In this document: positions 34,358-43,596 of the stretch, piece by piece
Position numbering within the stretch: the first letter of the stretch is position 1
Layout of the letters: each line of letters opens with the position of its first letter
Assembly (NCBI RefSeq): GCF_000422385.1
Contig: NZ_AULR01000015.1
Location: 1-64,000, forward strand
DNA length: 64,000 nt
Origin: Microbacterium indicum DSM 19969
GTDB lineage: Bacteria > Actinomycetota > Actinomycetes > Actinomycetales > Microbacteriaceae
Direction: 5' to 3'
Notes under the pieces: generated by a model
The model's database searches: none
What the model saw: only the letters and a program-made list of their open reading frames with translations
Told to the model about the DNA's origin: nothing
Position numbers and translations under genes: made by a program

Positions 34358-35308
34358 ATGGCAACTCTCGCCGACGTCGCGGCGCTCGCGGGTGTCTCGA
34401 AGGCGACCGCCTCGCGAGTGTTCAGCCGACCCGACGTCGTCTCGCAGAGCACGGCCGAGCGCGTGCACACGGCGGCTGACAAGCTCGGCTTCGTCGCCAA
34501 CCGTGCCGCACGGCAGCTCGCCGGCGGCCGCACCGGCGTGATCGCGCTCACGGTTCCGACGCTCGCGAACTCGTTCTTCACCCCCGTGATCGCGGGCGCC
34601 CAGGCCGCCGCCGACGAGGCCGACCTGCAGCTCACCGTCGTCGTGCACCCCCTCGAGCACGTGGACGAGCTCGCGAAGTTCGCGCGCCTCGCGAAGCAGG
34701 TCGACGGCGCGATCGTCGTCGCGCCCCGCGGCATCGACGACCTCGTGACCTCGGCGATCGGTCGACTGCCCGCCGTACTCGTCGACCGCGAGATCGACGG
34801 GGTCGATTCCGTGCGCGTCGACACCCCCGAGGCGTTCGGCCGGCTGACCGACGCGCTCATCGCGGCCGGCCACGAGCGCCTGCTGTACGTCGGCGGGCCC
34901 GCCGGATCGTGGCAGGACCGACTTCGTGAGAGCCTCGTCCGCGCGGCCGCCGACCGCGCCGGCGTGCGCGTCGACGTCGCGTCGCCCTACGAGTCGACGT
35001 TCGCCGCGGGGATCCGCGCATCCGGCGAGATCCTCCGCCACAGGCCCACCGCCGTGATCCCCTACGCGACCGACATCGGCCTCGGCATCGCCCACGCCCT
35101 GCTGCTCGCGGGCGAGGAGCTGCCCGTCATCACGAGTGAGACGAGCATCGTCGACGCCGTCGGATCCGCCGCCCCCGCCATCGACGTCGACGGCGAAGCG
35201 CTCGGCCGAGAGGCCGTCGAGATGCTCGTCGCGCGCATGGCGGATCCGGGGCGTGCGGCCGCCGCCCGGGTGCAGGAGGTGCAGGTCACGGTGCCGAAGC
35301 GGGGGTGA
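34358..35308 (+). CDS. LacI-family regulator of the Pot-type/deaminase operon
   Basis: This 316-aa repressor starts with LADVAALAGVSKATASRVFS (helix-turn-helix and hinge region) and continues into the ligand-binding fold (GVIALTVPTLANSFFTPVIAG). The ATG follows a very strong AAGGAGAAGGA site. It is divergent from the Pot-type operon with two operators between. PurR-like members of this family sense purines, which would fit the deaminase in the target operon, but this is inference. Its stop lies only 3 bp from the convergent MBL gene. Confidence 0.88.
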   Translation: MATLADVAALAGVSKATASRVFSRPDVVSQSTAERVHTAADKLGFVANRAARQLAGGRTGVIALTVPTLANSFFTPVIAGAQAAADEADLQLTVVVHPLEHVDELAKFARLAKQVDGAIVVAPRGIDDLVTSAIGRLPAVLVDREIDGVDSVRVDTPEAFGRLTDALIAAGHERLLYVGGPAGSWQDRLRESLVRAAADRAGVRVDVASPYESTFAAGIRASGEILRHRPTAVIPYATDIGLGIAHALLLAGEELPVITSETSIVDAVGSAAPAIDVDGEALGREAVEMLVARMADPGRAAAARVQEVQVTVPKRG

Positions 35309-35311
35309 GGC

Positions 35312-36130
35312 CTACGCCGCGCGGCGACCTACCTCGCGGTCGATCGCGCGACGCCACGGCTCCCAGTCGGGGTCATGACTCGGCCACACGGCGACGCCCG
35401 GAAGCCGGTCCAGCTCCGCGAGCCGCTCAAGAGCGAGCTTCGCCCGCCGTTCGCCGTCGAGCCCGACCGTCGATCCGCACGGGCGTCCCCCCTCGATGTT
35501 GGAGCGCAGATCCGCCGCGTCGCCCGCGAGCACCACGGTTTCGTCGGACAGCTCGATCACCACGGACTGATGGCCGGGGGTATGCCCCGCCGTGTCGATC
35601 ACCTGCAGCCCGTCCGCAAGCTCCGCATCGCCGTCGAGGAGGGTCGTCGTCACGCCGGCGCGGATGATGTCGTCACGGAACAGGAATGCCGACCGCTGGT
35701 CTTCGACGGTGCGCGCGTAGTCGTGCTCTCCGCGCTGCAGCATAAGCGGTTGGTGCGGTTCCAGCATGCGGATCCCGCCAGTGTGATCGAAGTGCGCGTG
35801 CGTCAGAACGAGACCGGCACAATCGGCCCATTCGAGTCGTGCGGCGGCGACCTGATCGACGAGCGGATCACCGGCGGGCACGACCGGTGCGTAGTTCTCG
35901 TAGCCGAAGCTCCGCAGCCGTGCCTCCCTGTCCCGAATGCGCCGGGGGTCGAAGCCGCCGTCCACCAGGACCCAGCCCTTCTCGAACTCGATCGCCGCCG
36001 CGGTGACCGGCTCGAGTAGCCAGCGGTAGTCGCTGCCACCGGCCACCGACATCGCCTCCGACACGGCCTCGTACGCGAGGACGAAGGGGATCAGTCGCTG
36101 CGGTCGGCCTACAACGGCGAGGTCAGGCAT
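35312..36130 (-). CDS. MBL-fold hydrolase, N-acyl homoserine lactonase-like
   Basis: This 272-aa metallo-beta-lactamase-fold protein carries the dinuclear zinc motif HAHFDH (His111, His113, Asp115, His116). TAGHTPGHQSV, a GDA aspartate and a C-terminal WPSHDPDWEPWRR provide the remaining ligands. This arrangement, with FDPRRI early on, resembles the AiiA/AttM-type lactonases that open homoserine-lactone rings. Its ATG overlaps the TetR gene by 8 bp, so the two are coupled at the end of the guanidine/urea operon. A lactone formed in that pathway is not obvious, and quorum quenching is a guess. Confidence 0.75.
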   Translation of the reverse strand: MPDLAVVGRPQRLIPFVLAYEAVSEAMSVAGGSDYRWLLEPVTAAAIEFEKGWVLVDGGFDPRRIRDREARLRSFGYENYAPVVPAGDPLVDQVAAARLEWADCAGLVLTHAHFDHTGGIRMLEPHQPLMLQRGEHDYARTVEDQRSAFLFRDDIIRAGVTTTLLDGDAELADGLQVIDTAGHTPGHQSVVIELSDETVVLAGDAADLRSNIEGGRPCGSTVGLDGERRAKLALERLAELDRLPGVAVWPSHDPDWEPWRRAIDREVGRRAA

Positions 36131-36713
36131 GCGCCGCCCCGGCGATCAGGAGGCAGGCACGAGCGATCTCCTCGACGATGCCGTCGATCACCGCGCCGTC
36201 GCGACGAAGACCTATCACCGACTCGACCTGATGGATGCATAACCGCCCGCGCAGATGCGATGCGCGGGGCGAGATGCGTGCGACGAGCGACAGGTAGACC
36301 TGCGTCAGCTCCTCGCGCGCCTCGCGAAAGGGATCGAACGGCTGCGCGGCGACCTCGGGCGAAAGATAGAGGATGCCGATGTTGTGCGGATCGTCGAGAA
36401 GCGTCTCGACATCGGCGCGCACGAGGCGGTCGAGCGCTTCGACCGGATCCGGCAGGTCGACGAGTTCACGTGCACGCTCGATCGTGGGCGTCACGGAGCC
36501 GAGAAGAAGCTCCAACAGGATGTCTTCTTTGTTCGCGAAGTGGTAATAGATCGTCGCCTGGCGCAGCCCGGCCGCGTCGGCGATCTGCCGTGTGCTGGTG
36601 CCGGCGAAGCCGCCGGTGGCGAAGAGGCGGGCGGCGGCGGCGAGGACATCCTCGCGCGCCGATGCGCCCACCTTCGCCGGTGTCGCCCGCGGGCGCCCGA
36701 TCGGAGAGGTCAT
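36123..36713 (-). CDS. TetR-family regulator of the guanidine operon
   Basis: This 196-aa regulator has a standard N-terminal helix-turn-helix (LAAAARLFATGGFAGTSTRQIADAAGL, then TIYYHFANKEDIL). The ligand domain is helical with no assignable pocket. The ATG overlaps the allophanate hydrolase stop (ATGA) and its end overlaps the MBL start. The identical-type palindromes at 43542-43561 and 45124-45143 are its likely sites, since it is the only regulator encoded in the operon. Confidence 0.85.
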   Translation of the reverse strand: MTSPIGRPRATPAKVGASAREDVLAAAARLFATGGFAGTSTRQIADAAGLRQATIYYHFANKEDILLELLLGSVTPTIERARELVDLPDPVEALDRLVRADVETLLDDPHNIGILYLSPEVAAQPFDPFREAREELTQVYLSLVARISPRASHLRGRLCIHQVESVIGLRRDGAVIDGIVEEIARACLLIAGAAHA

Positions 36714-38386
36714 GCAGTCAGTGTGTCGAGATAATCCCGCCAGCCGCCGAATTCGCTGATGTCCCGCGCGCCGCCCGTCGCGACGGGCTCGCACTGGAAC
36801 CCGGTCACCGCCGTTCCATCCTCGAGGGAGATCTGACCGACCGCCATGGGCTGCGGCAGCGCGGCGACGAACCGCCCGAACCCCGCGGCGGGCAGGCGCC
36901 AGACCTCGCCGAGGATCGGCGCCCCGCCCTCGGCGACGCGCTCCAGGCCAGGCTTCGGCGGCACCGTGTCGAGGGCATACATGCGGTACTCCGGAGCGGT
37001 GCGCGTCTCGCGCAGGAACGTCGCGCCCGCCGCCACCAACTGATGGTTGAGGGGCTGGCCCGACAGGTGCGCTCCGACGACGAGTACGTCGAGGGCGGGC
37101 GCCTGGATCAGCCGGCCGATCTCGGCGAGGGTGCGGTCGGCGAACGCAGCTCCCGTCAGCATGACGCCGAACGGCAGGCCGCCTACGATTCCCGCAGGAA
37201 CGGCGAGGGCGCTGAGATCCATGAGGTTCGCGAAGTTCGTGTAGCGGCCCATCTTGGAATTCGCGCCGATGGGGTCCGCCGCCACCTCATCGAGCGTCGG
37301 GTGCCAGGTCGTCGTGGGGGTGAGCAGCGCGACCGCTCCGTCCAGGCGGCCGAGGCCCTCAAGCTTCAGGCGGTCGAGCGTCTCGCGGTCGCGGAAGTAC
37401 TGCGTCGCAGTCTGGGCGTCGCCCCCGAGCACGATCTGCGCGACCGTCGGGTCGATGTCGGGCCCCACGAGAGCGGGGTTGTCGCGGATGAAGTCGCCGA
37501 CGGCCGCCGTGCGCTCGGCGACGAACGCGCCCCCGTACAGCAACGCCGCCGCGTCAAGCAAGGGGGCGATGTCGACCTCGACGATCTCGACGCCGGCTGA
37601 TTCGAGCTGCGCCACGACGCCCTCGAACGCCTCCGCCCATCCCTCGGCGAGACCGTCGAGGTGCTCGGCCGTGGGCACCGCGATACGCGGAGCGGCGTCG
37701 AGGGGCGCGGCCGGCAGGTCGGTGCGGCAGCGCGGATCGACACCGTCGGGGCCCGACATGATCTCGATCGCCCGGCGGCCGAGGGCGAGGTCGCGCGCGA
37801 ACACGGTGACGCAGTCGAGCGATCGGCATGCCGGCACGACGCCCGTGGCCGGCACGAGGCCGATCGTGGGTTTGATGCCGACGATGCCGTTGAGTGCGGC
37901 GGGCACGCGTCCGGATCCGGCGGTGTCGGTGCCGAGCGAGATGTCGACCAGACTCAGCGCCACGGCCACCGCCGACCCGGAGCTCGATCCGCCGGAGATC
38001 CGGTCGGGGCGCCAGGCGTTGCGCACGGGCCCGTACGGGCTGCGCGTGCCGACGAGTCCCGTGGCGAACTGGTCGAGGTTGGTCTTGCCGAGCACGATGG
38101 CTCCGGCGATCCGCAGCCGTTCCACGGCGGGCGCGTCAACCGCGGGCGAGTACGCATATGCGGGGCTCCCCGCCGTCGTGGGCAGCCCCGCGACGTCGAT
38201 GTTGTCCTTCACGGCGACGAGCACGCCGGCGAGCGGCAGCCGCTCCCCCGCGGCCACGCGCGCGTCGATCTCCGCTGCCTCGGCTCGGACGTCCTGCTCC
38301 TCGCGCAGCGCGATCCAGATCTCGGGCCGGTCGGCCTGTCGGATCCGGGCATACGCCTCGTCGATCTTCGTCACTGCAGTCTTCAT
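36710..38386 (-). CDS. atzF: Allophanate hydrolase
   Basis: This 558-aa enzyme hydrolyses allophanate to ammonia and CO2. The amidase-signature half (about residues 1-440) shows the Lys-Ser-Ser set in VKDNIDVAG, RISGGSSSGSAVAVA and SLGTDTAGSGRVPAAL. The C-terminal domain of about 110 residues (from AGATFLRETRTAPEYRMYAL) is the extra domain found in AtzF. Its start overlaps the carboxylase stop (ATGA). It completes the carboxylase / DUF1989 pathway. Confidence 0.92.
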   Translation of the reverse strand: MKTAVTKIDEAYARIRQADRPEIWIALREEQDVRAEAAEIDARVAAGERLPLAGVLVAVKDNIDVAGLPTTAGSPAYAYSPAVDAPAVERLRIAGAIVLGKTNLDQFATGLVGTRSPYGPVRNAWRPDRISGGSSSGSAVAVALSLVDISLGTDTAGSGRVPAALNGIVGIKPTIGLVPATGVVPACRSLDCVTVFARDLALGRRAIEIMSGPDGVDPRCRTDLPAAPLDAAPRIAVPTAEHLDGLAEGWAEAFEGVVAQLESAGVEIVEVDIAPLLDAAALLYGGAFVAERTAAVGDFIRDNPALVGPDIDPTVAQIVLGGDAQTATQYFRDRETLDRLKLEGLGRLDGAVALLTPTTTWHPTLDEVAADPIGANSKMGRYTNFANLMDLSALAVPAGIVGGLPFGVMLTGAAFADRTLAEIGRLIQAPALDVLVVGAHLSGQPLNHQLVAAGATFLRETRTAPEYRMYALDTVPPKPGLERVAEGGAPILGEVWRLPAAGFGRFVAALPQPMAVGQISLEDGTAVTGFQCEPVATGGARDISEFGGWRDYLDTLTA

Positions 38387-41300
38387 GCGGCCTCCACCGC
38401 GGCGAGCACCTGGCCCGCCGCAACCTGTTCGCCGGGGCGCACATAGATCTCGGCCAGGCGGCCGTTCACGGGTGCGCTCACGGGGTTCTCCATCTTCATC
38501 GCCTCGAGCACCATGACCGTCTGGTCGATCTCGAGAGTGTCGCCCGGTCGGGCGTCAACCTTCCATACGCTCGCCGCGAAGGGCGCCGTGACGGGAACGC
38601 AGTCATCGGGCACGACGATCTCCTCGGCCTCGGGGGTGGCCCGTTGCGCCGCCTCCTGGCGATCGAATTCGCCGGCCGCGCGCCACGCGTCCTTCTCGAC
38701 CGCGAACGCCGCCTGCTGGCGGTCTCGGAAGGCGGCGATCGAGTCGGCCTCGCGATCGAGCATCCGCTCGTACGGGGCGAGGGCGAACGTGCCCTCCTCG
38801 ACGCGGAAATCACCGCGCCCCGCGTCGACCTCGGCCCGCAGATCGAGCAGCTCGTCGGCTGTGACCTCGTACCACTTGATGCGATCAAACAGGCGCAGCG
38901 CCCAGGGGTGCTCGTGGAACAGGCCGCCCGTCCGGAATCGGTTCCACACCTGCACGGTGCGCCCCACGAACTGATAGCCGCCGGGCCCCTCCATGCCGTA
39001 GATGCACATGTACGCACCGCCGATGCCGACCGAGTTCTCGGCCGTCCAGGTACGAGCGGGGTTGTACTTCGTCGTGACGAGGCGGTGGCGCGGATCGACG
39101 GGGGTGGCGACGGGCGCACCCAGGTAGACGTCGCCCAAGCCGAGCACCAGGTAGTCGGCGTCGAAGACGATGCTCTTCACGTCGTCGACCGAATCGAGGC
39201 CGTTGACACGGCGGATGAACTCGATGTTCCACGGGGTCCAGGGCGCGTCGTCGCGCACGCTCGACATGTACCGATCGATTGCGAGACGCGTGGCCGGATC
39301 GTCCCAGGACAGCGGCAGGTGCACGGTGCGCGACGGCACCTCGAGCTCTCGCGTGGCCGGCAGGTTCTCCTCGATCTCGCCGAGCAGATCCAGTAGCCGT
39401 GACGCACGCAGCACGGACGGATCGGTCTGGATCTGCAGCGACCGGATGCCCGCCGTGAGGTCTCGCACCCCGGCGGGCTGCGCCTCGCGGATCCGCTGTT
39501 CGAGCGCGTGCACGCGCATCCGCAACCCGAGGTCGAGCTCCATGTCGCCGTACTCGATGAGGATGTTGTCGTCGCCGTCGCGTCGATACGTGACCGACGG
39601 GGCGAGCACGGCACCGCCCTCGGTGATCGCCCCACGGCGCGCGAGCACACCGTCGTCGCCATCTCCCGACGCGGATCCGGGGATCAGCGTCGCCCCGAAC
39701 TCAGCGGCTCGCTCTTCGCGCACGGGCACGAAACGCACCGTGTCGCCGGGCCGCAGCTGACCGACCTTCCACAGTTCGCCGCTCGCCACGACCGCCGGGC
39801 AGACGAAGCCGCCGAGGCTGGGGCCGTCCGGGCCCAGGATGATCGGGGTGTCGCCGGTGAAGTCGAGCGCGCCGACCGCATACGCGGTGTCGTGGATGTT
39901 CGACGGGTGCAGCCCGGCCTCGCCACCGTCCTCGCGCGCCCAGGCAGGTTTCGGGCCGCGCAGCCGCACGCCCGTGCGAGCCGACTGAGCGTCGACCTCG
40001 TAGACCGCGGCGTACAGCTCGTCGATGTCGGTGCGCGTGAAGAATTCGGGTGCCGCATGTGGGCCTTCCGTCACCCCGATGACCCAGTCGTGCGTGGCGA
40101 CGGTGCGGCGCTCGATCGGGGCCTCGCGCTGCGCGCCCGATCCCGCGGATCCGACGTACAGTACGTCTCCCGCGATCAGGGCCCGCCCGCCGTGGCCGCC
40201 GAAGCCGCCCAGGGTGAATGTCGACGCGCTGCCGAGGTAGGCGGGAACATCGATCCCGCCCCGCACCGCGAGATACGCCCGCATACCGACGGCCGCGGTG
40301 CCGATCGCCAGCGTGGCGCCGGCGGGGACCGTGACGGGACGCCACAGCGGAACCGCGGATCCGTCGATCGTGACGGGCGCATCGGCCCCCGTCACGCAGA
40401 CGGTCGCCTCCGCCGCAAACCTCAGGCGCGGGCCCGACATCGTGATCTCGAGACCCGGCGCGCCCTCGGGGTTCCCGACGGCGAGGTTGGCCTCACGCAG
40501 CGACACGGAGTCCATCGGGCCCGACGGAGGCACCCCGACCGACCAATAGCCGACGCGTCCCGGCAGATCCTGCACCGTCGTCATGAGGCCGGGCACGAGC
40601 ACGTCGATGCGGGGGCCGATCCCCACCGTGAGGTCTTCGTCGCGCAGGGTGCCGGTGTGGTGTGTGTTGTCGCGGAACGCGGGCAGATCGCACAGCGCCC
40701 GAAGCAGGCGGCGCCCCGTGACGATGCCATCGATGCGCGTCTCGTCGAGGGCACCTGCCAGCAGGTCGATCGCCCCATCACGGGTATCGGTGTGGGCGAT
40801 GATCTTCGCGAGCATCGGGTCGTAATCGGGTGTGACGACGAGCCCCGTCTCGATCCAACCGTCGACGCGCACGCCCGCGCGCTCGGGAAAGACGGCATGA
40901 GTGACCAGGCCCGGCGACGGGGCGAAGTCGCGGGCCGGATCCTCCGCGTACACGCGCGCCTCGATCGCGTGCCCGGCGGGCTGGTGATCGGTCGCGAACA
41001 GCTCGTCGGGCAGCGCGGCTGCGCCGTCTCGGCCGAGCCGCAGCATCAGCTCGACGAGGTCGACGCCGAACACTGCTTCGGTGACGGGGTGCTCCACCTG
41101 CAGGCGCGTGTTCATCTCGAGGAACGCCGCCTCGCCGCGCACGGGGTCGTAGATGAACTCGATCGTGCCCGCCGATCGATAGTTCACGGAAGCCGCGAGG
41201 CGGCGGGCGGCCGCGTGCATCGCCCGACGCGCGGCCGGGGCGACGCCCGGCGCGGGCGCCTCCTCGACGACCTTCTGGTTGCGGCGCTGGAGCGAGCAGT

Positions 41301-41982
41301 CGCGGTCGCCGAAGATCGCGACGCGCCCCTCACCGTCGCCGAACACCTGCACCTCGACATGACGAGCACCTTCGACGAGTCGCTCGAGAAACACCCCGCC
41401 GGATCCGAAGTTCCGGTTCGCGAGCCCCGCGACGGCCGCGTACGCGGCGCGCACCTCATCGCCGGTGCGGCAAATGCTCATCCCGATCCCGCCGCCGCCG
41501 CCCGTGGCCTTCACCATGACGGGCAGGCCGACGCGCTCGGCCTCGGCGACCGCCTCGTCCGCCGACGCCAACAGCCCCGACCCGGGGAGCATCGGGACCG
41601 ATGCGGCGAGCGCACGCTCGCGCGCGATGTGCTTGAGACCGAACTCGGTGATCTGCTCGGGAGTGGGCCCGATCCAGGCGATGCCGGCGGCCTCCGCAGC
41701 GCGTGCGGCGTCGATGTTCTCGGAGAGGAAGCCGTAGCCGGGGTGGATGGCACCGGCACCGGTCCGGATCGCGGCGTCGACGACGGCGTCGATGCGCAGG
41801 TACGACTCCGCCGCGGGGGCGGGCCCCAGCAACACGGCCTCGTCGGCCTCGCGCACGTGCGGGGCCGCGCGATCGGCCTCGCTGAACACCGCGACGGTCC
41901 GCAGCCCGAGGGCCTTGGCCGATCGGATGATGCGTCGGGCGATCTCGCCGCGGTTCGCGACGAGCAGGGTGTCGAACGTCAT
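38383..41982 (-). CDS. Urea/guanidine carboxylase (biotin-dependent)
   Basis: This 1199-aa enzyme has all three modules. A biotin carboxylase occupies about residues 1-450 (LLVANRGEIARRIIRSAKAL, GGGGGIGMS, HVEVQVFGDG, FLEMNTRLQVEHPVTE). A KipI/KipA-type carboxyltransferase occupies about 460-1110, and a biotinyl domain with the lysine in EAMKMEN lies near the end. Annotated homologues are called urea carboxylase. Those encoded with two DUF1989 proteins, as here, include enzymes shown to carboxylate guanidine instead. Length is typical. Overlaps of 4 bp on both sides indicate tight coupling with atzF and the DUF1989 gene. Confidence 0.9.
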   Translation of the reverse strand: MTFDTLLVANRGEIARRIIRSAKALGLRTVAVFSEADRAAPHVREADEAVLLGPAPAAESYLRIDAVVDAAIRTGAGAIHPGYGFLSENIDAARAAEAAGIAWIGPTPEQITEFGLKHIARERALAASVPMLPGSGLLASADEAVAEAERVGLPVMVKATGGGGGIGMSICRTGDEVRAAYAAVAGLANRNFGSGGVFLERLVEGARHVEVQVFGDGEGRVAIFGDRDCSLQRRNQKVVEEAPAPGVAPAARRAMHAAARRLAASVNYRSAGTIEFIYDPVRGEAAFLEMNTRLQVEHPVTEAVFGVDLVELMLRLGRDGAAALPDELFATDHQPAGHAIEARVYAEDPARDFAPSPGLVTHAVFPERAGVRVDGWIETGLVVTPDYDPMLAKIIAHTDTRDGAIDLLAGALDETRIDGIVTGRRLLRALCDLPAFRDNTHHTGTLRDEDLTVGIGPRIDVLVPGLMTTVQDLPGRVGYWSVGVPPSGPMDSVSLREANLAVGNPEGAPGLEITMSGPRLRFAAEATVCVTGADAPVTIDGSAVPLWRPVTVPAGATLAIGTAAVGMRAYLAVRGGIDVPAYLGSASTFTLGGFGGHGGRALIAGDVLYVGSAGSGAQREAPIERRTVATHDWVIGVTEGPHAAPEFFTRTDIDELYAAVYEVDAQSARTGVRLRGPKPAWAREDGGEAGLHPSNIHDTAYAVGALDFTGDTPIILGPDGPSLGGFVCPAVVASGELWKVGQLRPGDTVRFVPVREERAAEFGATLIPGSASGDGDDGVLARRGAITEGGAVLAPSVTYRRDGDDNILIEYGDMELDLGLRMRVHALEQRIREAQPAGVRDLTAGIRSLQIQTDPSVLRASRLLDLLGEIEENLPATRELEVPSRTVHLPLSWDDPATRLAIDRYMSSVRDDAPWTPWNIEFIRRVNGLDSVDDVKSIVFDADYLVLGLGDVYLGAPVATPVDPRHRLVTTKYNPARTWTAENSVGIGGAYMCIYGMEGPGGYQFVGRTVQVWNRFRTGGLFHEHPWALRLFDRIKWYEVTADELLDLRAEVDAGRGDFRVEEGTFALAPYERMLDREADSIAAFRDRQQAAFAVEKDAWRAAGEFDRQEAAQRATPEAEEIVVPDDCVPVTAPFAASVWKVDARPGDTLEIDQTVMVLEAMKMENPVSAPVNGRLAEIYVRPGEQVAAGQVLAAVEAA

Positions 41983-42659
41983 GCGCGGGTCACCATGACG
42001 CGCAACGGTGTGCAGTTGAAGTCGTTGCAGGGGTTGTTCATCTGGGGGCAGTTGGAGATGACGACCAGGACGTCCTTCTCAGCCCGTACCGCGACGCGGC
42101 GCCCCGGCGCCGAGATCCCGTCGACGATGCCGAGCGCGCCATCCTGCTCGACGGGCACGTTCATGAACCAGTTGAGGTTGGACACGAGATCGCGAGCGGT
42201 CAGGCCGTGCTTCGCGCCCTCGTAGAGGAAGTTCTCGCGGCAGCCGTGCTGATAGACGGTGTGGTGTCCGTAGCGCAGCGAGTTCGATTCCTTGCCGCAG
42301 GCCCCGCCGATGGTGTCCTGGCGGTCGACCTCGTTGCCGACGACCGTCATCAGCGGCTCACCTCGGTTCGATCGCAGCACCGTTCCCTCCACGACGTACG
42401 CGTTGCCCTGCCACGCGAGCGTGTCGGGCACGCTGTAGCGCTCGGACGTGTCGTCCGCGGAGAAGATGAGACAGTCGCCCGACTGGTTGCCGCCCACGTC
42501 GACGAGGGTGAGCACGTCGCCAGAGGCCACGACGGCGGCCCAGGACTCCCGGGCGCCGATCGTCTCGTCGAGCACGAGCTCGCCGGGAACCACCGGCTCG
42601 GACCAGTCGAGGACCGATTCCGGCGCGTACACGGGACGGGGAGGAACGGTGGTGATCAT
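41979..42659 (-). CDS. DUF1989 protein (UAAP2 / carboxyguanidine deiminase subunit)
   Basis: This 226-aa protein belongs to the urea carboxylase-associated family 2 (DUF1989). The characteristic segments GNQSGDCLIFSADDTSERYS, CGKESNSLRYGHH and the Cys-rich end NNPCNDFNCTPLRV are clear. In the guanidine pathway the paired DUF1989 subunits hydrolyse carboxyguanidine to allophanate. The ATG at 42659 follows AAGGG; a GTG six codons upstream overlapping the previous stop (GTGA) is an alternative start. Its stop overlaps the carboxylase start. Confidence 0.85.
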   Translation of the reverse strand: MITTVPPRPVYAPESVLDWSEPVVPGELVLDETIGARESWAAVVASGDVLTLVDVGGNQSGDCLIFSADDTSERYSVPDTLAWQGNAYVVEGTVLRSNRGEPLMTVVGNEVDRQDTIGGACGKESNSLRYGHHTVYQHGCRENFLYEGAKHGLTARDLVSNLNWFMNVPVEQDGALGIVDGISAPGRRVAVRAEKDVLVVISNCPQMNNPCNDFNCTPLRVMVTRA

Positions 42660-42673
42660 CGGTGTTCTGCCCT

Positions 42674-43531
42674 TCACATTCCGGCGAGCGCCGCGTAGGC
42701 GATCGAGTTGCGGTAGGCGCGTTCGCGCTCGGGGCTCGCGACGAAAGCATCGTCGCCCGGTTCGGTGGGAGCCGACGACCAGGCGCTGACGCGCAGCGGG
42801 CCCACGATGTAGTCCTCGCGCGGATCGCGCGGGTGGGGCGCGTTCGCGATGAGCACGATGAGCGGCAGCTCGGCGAGGAGATCGATGTGCGTTCCCGCGC
42901 CCGCGGATCCCAGCCAGCGGAAGGATCCGTCATCTTCGACGCGCACCCCCTGGAAGAAGGTCACCGCCGGCGGCAGGTCTCGCCGCGTGAGGCCGTGCTT
43001 CGCTCCGGCCATCGCGAGCAGCGCGGAGCCCGCGGGCGACGCGCTCTCCGGCGTGCCGTCGCCGTACTTCGCGCGGTTCCACGCCTCGCTCGATGACCCA
43101 CAGAAGGCGTCGTGCCGCCCGGAGGTGTCGTCGAGCAGCGTCGCCAGCACACGCCCGTCGCCCGACAGCAGCGGGTGGTTCGTGGTCATGTACGCCTGCC
43201 ACGGGATCTTCTGGCTGTCGGCGACGTTCAGCCGCTCGCTCGGGTTGACGGCGTTCAGCACGATCACGCTCGCGCAGGCGTCTCCCGTCGGGTCTTCGAG
43301 CCGGATCCGCGTGCCGCGCGCGACCCGCAGCTGCGTGTATCCGCCCGGCGCGACGGTCTCCGACCACGTCAGGGCATCGGGCGCCACGCCCTCGGGCGGG
43401 CATGGGGCCCCGGAGGCCGGGATGTATGGCATCCACTCGGATGTCGTCGCGCGGCCGCGCGCGTCCGAACGGGCGCGGCCGACGCTGCCGAGCACCTCGC
43501 GGCGCCCCATGTTATCGATCTCGAGGGCCAT
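42674..43531 (-). CDS. DUF1989 protein (UAAP1 / carboxyguanidine deiminase subunit)
   Basis: This 285-aa protein is the larger DUF1989 partner (urea carboxylase-associated family 1). It shows DPTGDACASVIVLNAVNPSE, DDTSGRHDAFCGSSSEAWNR and GAKHGLTRRDLPPAV, matching its partner in fold but not closely in sequence. It starts behind AAGG, directly downstream of a 20-bp palindrome shared with the symporter promoter. This suggests its own regulated promoter. Confidence 0.85.
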   Translation of the reverse strand: MALEIDNMGRREVLGSVGRARSDARGRATTSEWMPYIPASGAPCPPEGVAPDALTWSETVAPGGYTQLRVARGTRIRLEDPTGDACASVIVLNAVNPSERLNVADSQKIPWQAYMTTNHPLLSGDGRVLATLLDDTSGRHDAFCGSSSEAWNRAKYGDGTPESASPAGSALLAMAGAKHGLTRRDLPPAVTFFQGVRVEDDGSFRWLGSAGAGTHIDLLAELPLIVLIANAPHPRDPREDYIVGPLRVSAWSSAPTEPGDDAFVASPERERAYRNSIAYAALAGM

Positions 43532-43541
43532 TATTCGCGCC

Positions 43542-43561
43542 TTTCTGTCGAGTGATCGGAA
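43542..43561. promoter_or_regulatory. TetR-type operator, copy 2
   Basis: TTTCTGTCGAGTGATCGGAA matches the copy at 45124-45143 at 18 of 20 positions. It lies 10 bp upstream of the first DUF1989 start, in the 65-bp gap after the symporter gene. The arms TTTCTGTC and GATCGGAA form a near-palindrome. Confidence 0.65.
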
Positions 43562-43596
43562 GTCAATCGGACTCATGTTGCCGGCGTGTTTCCCGC

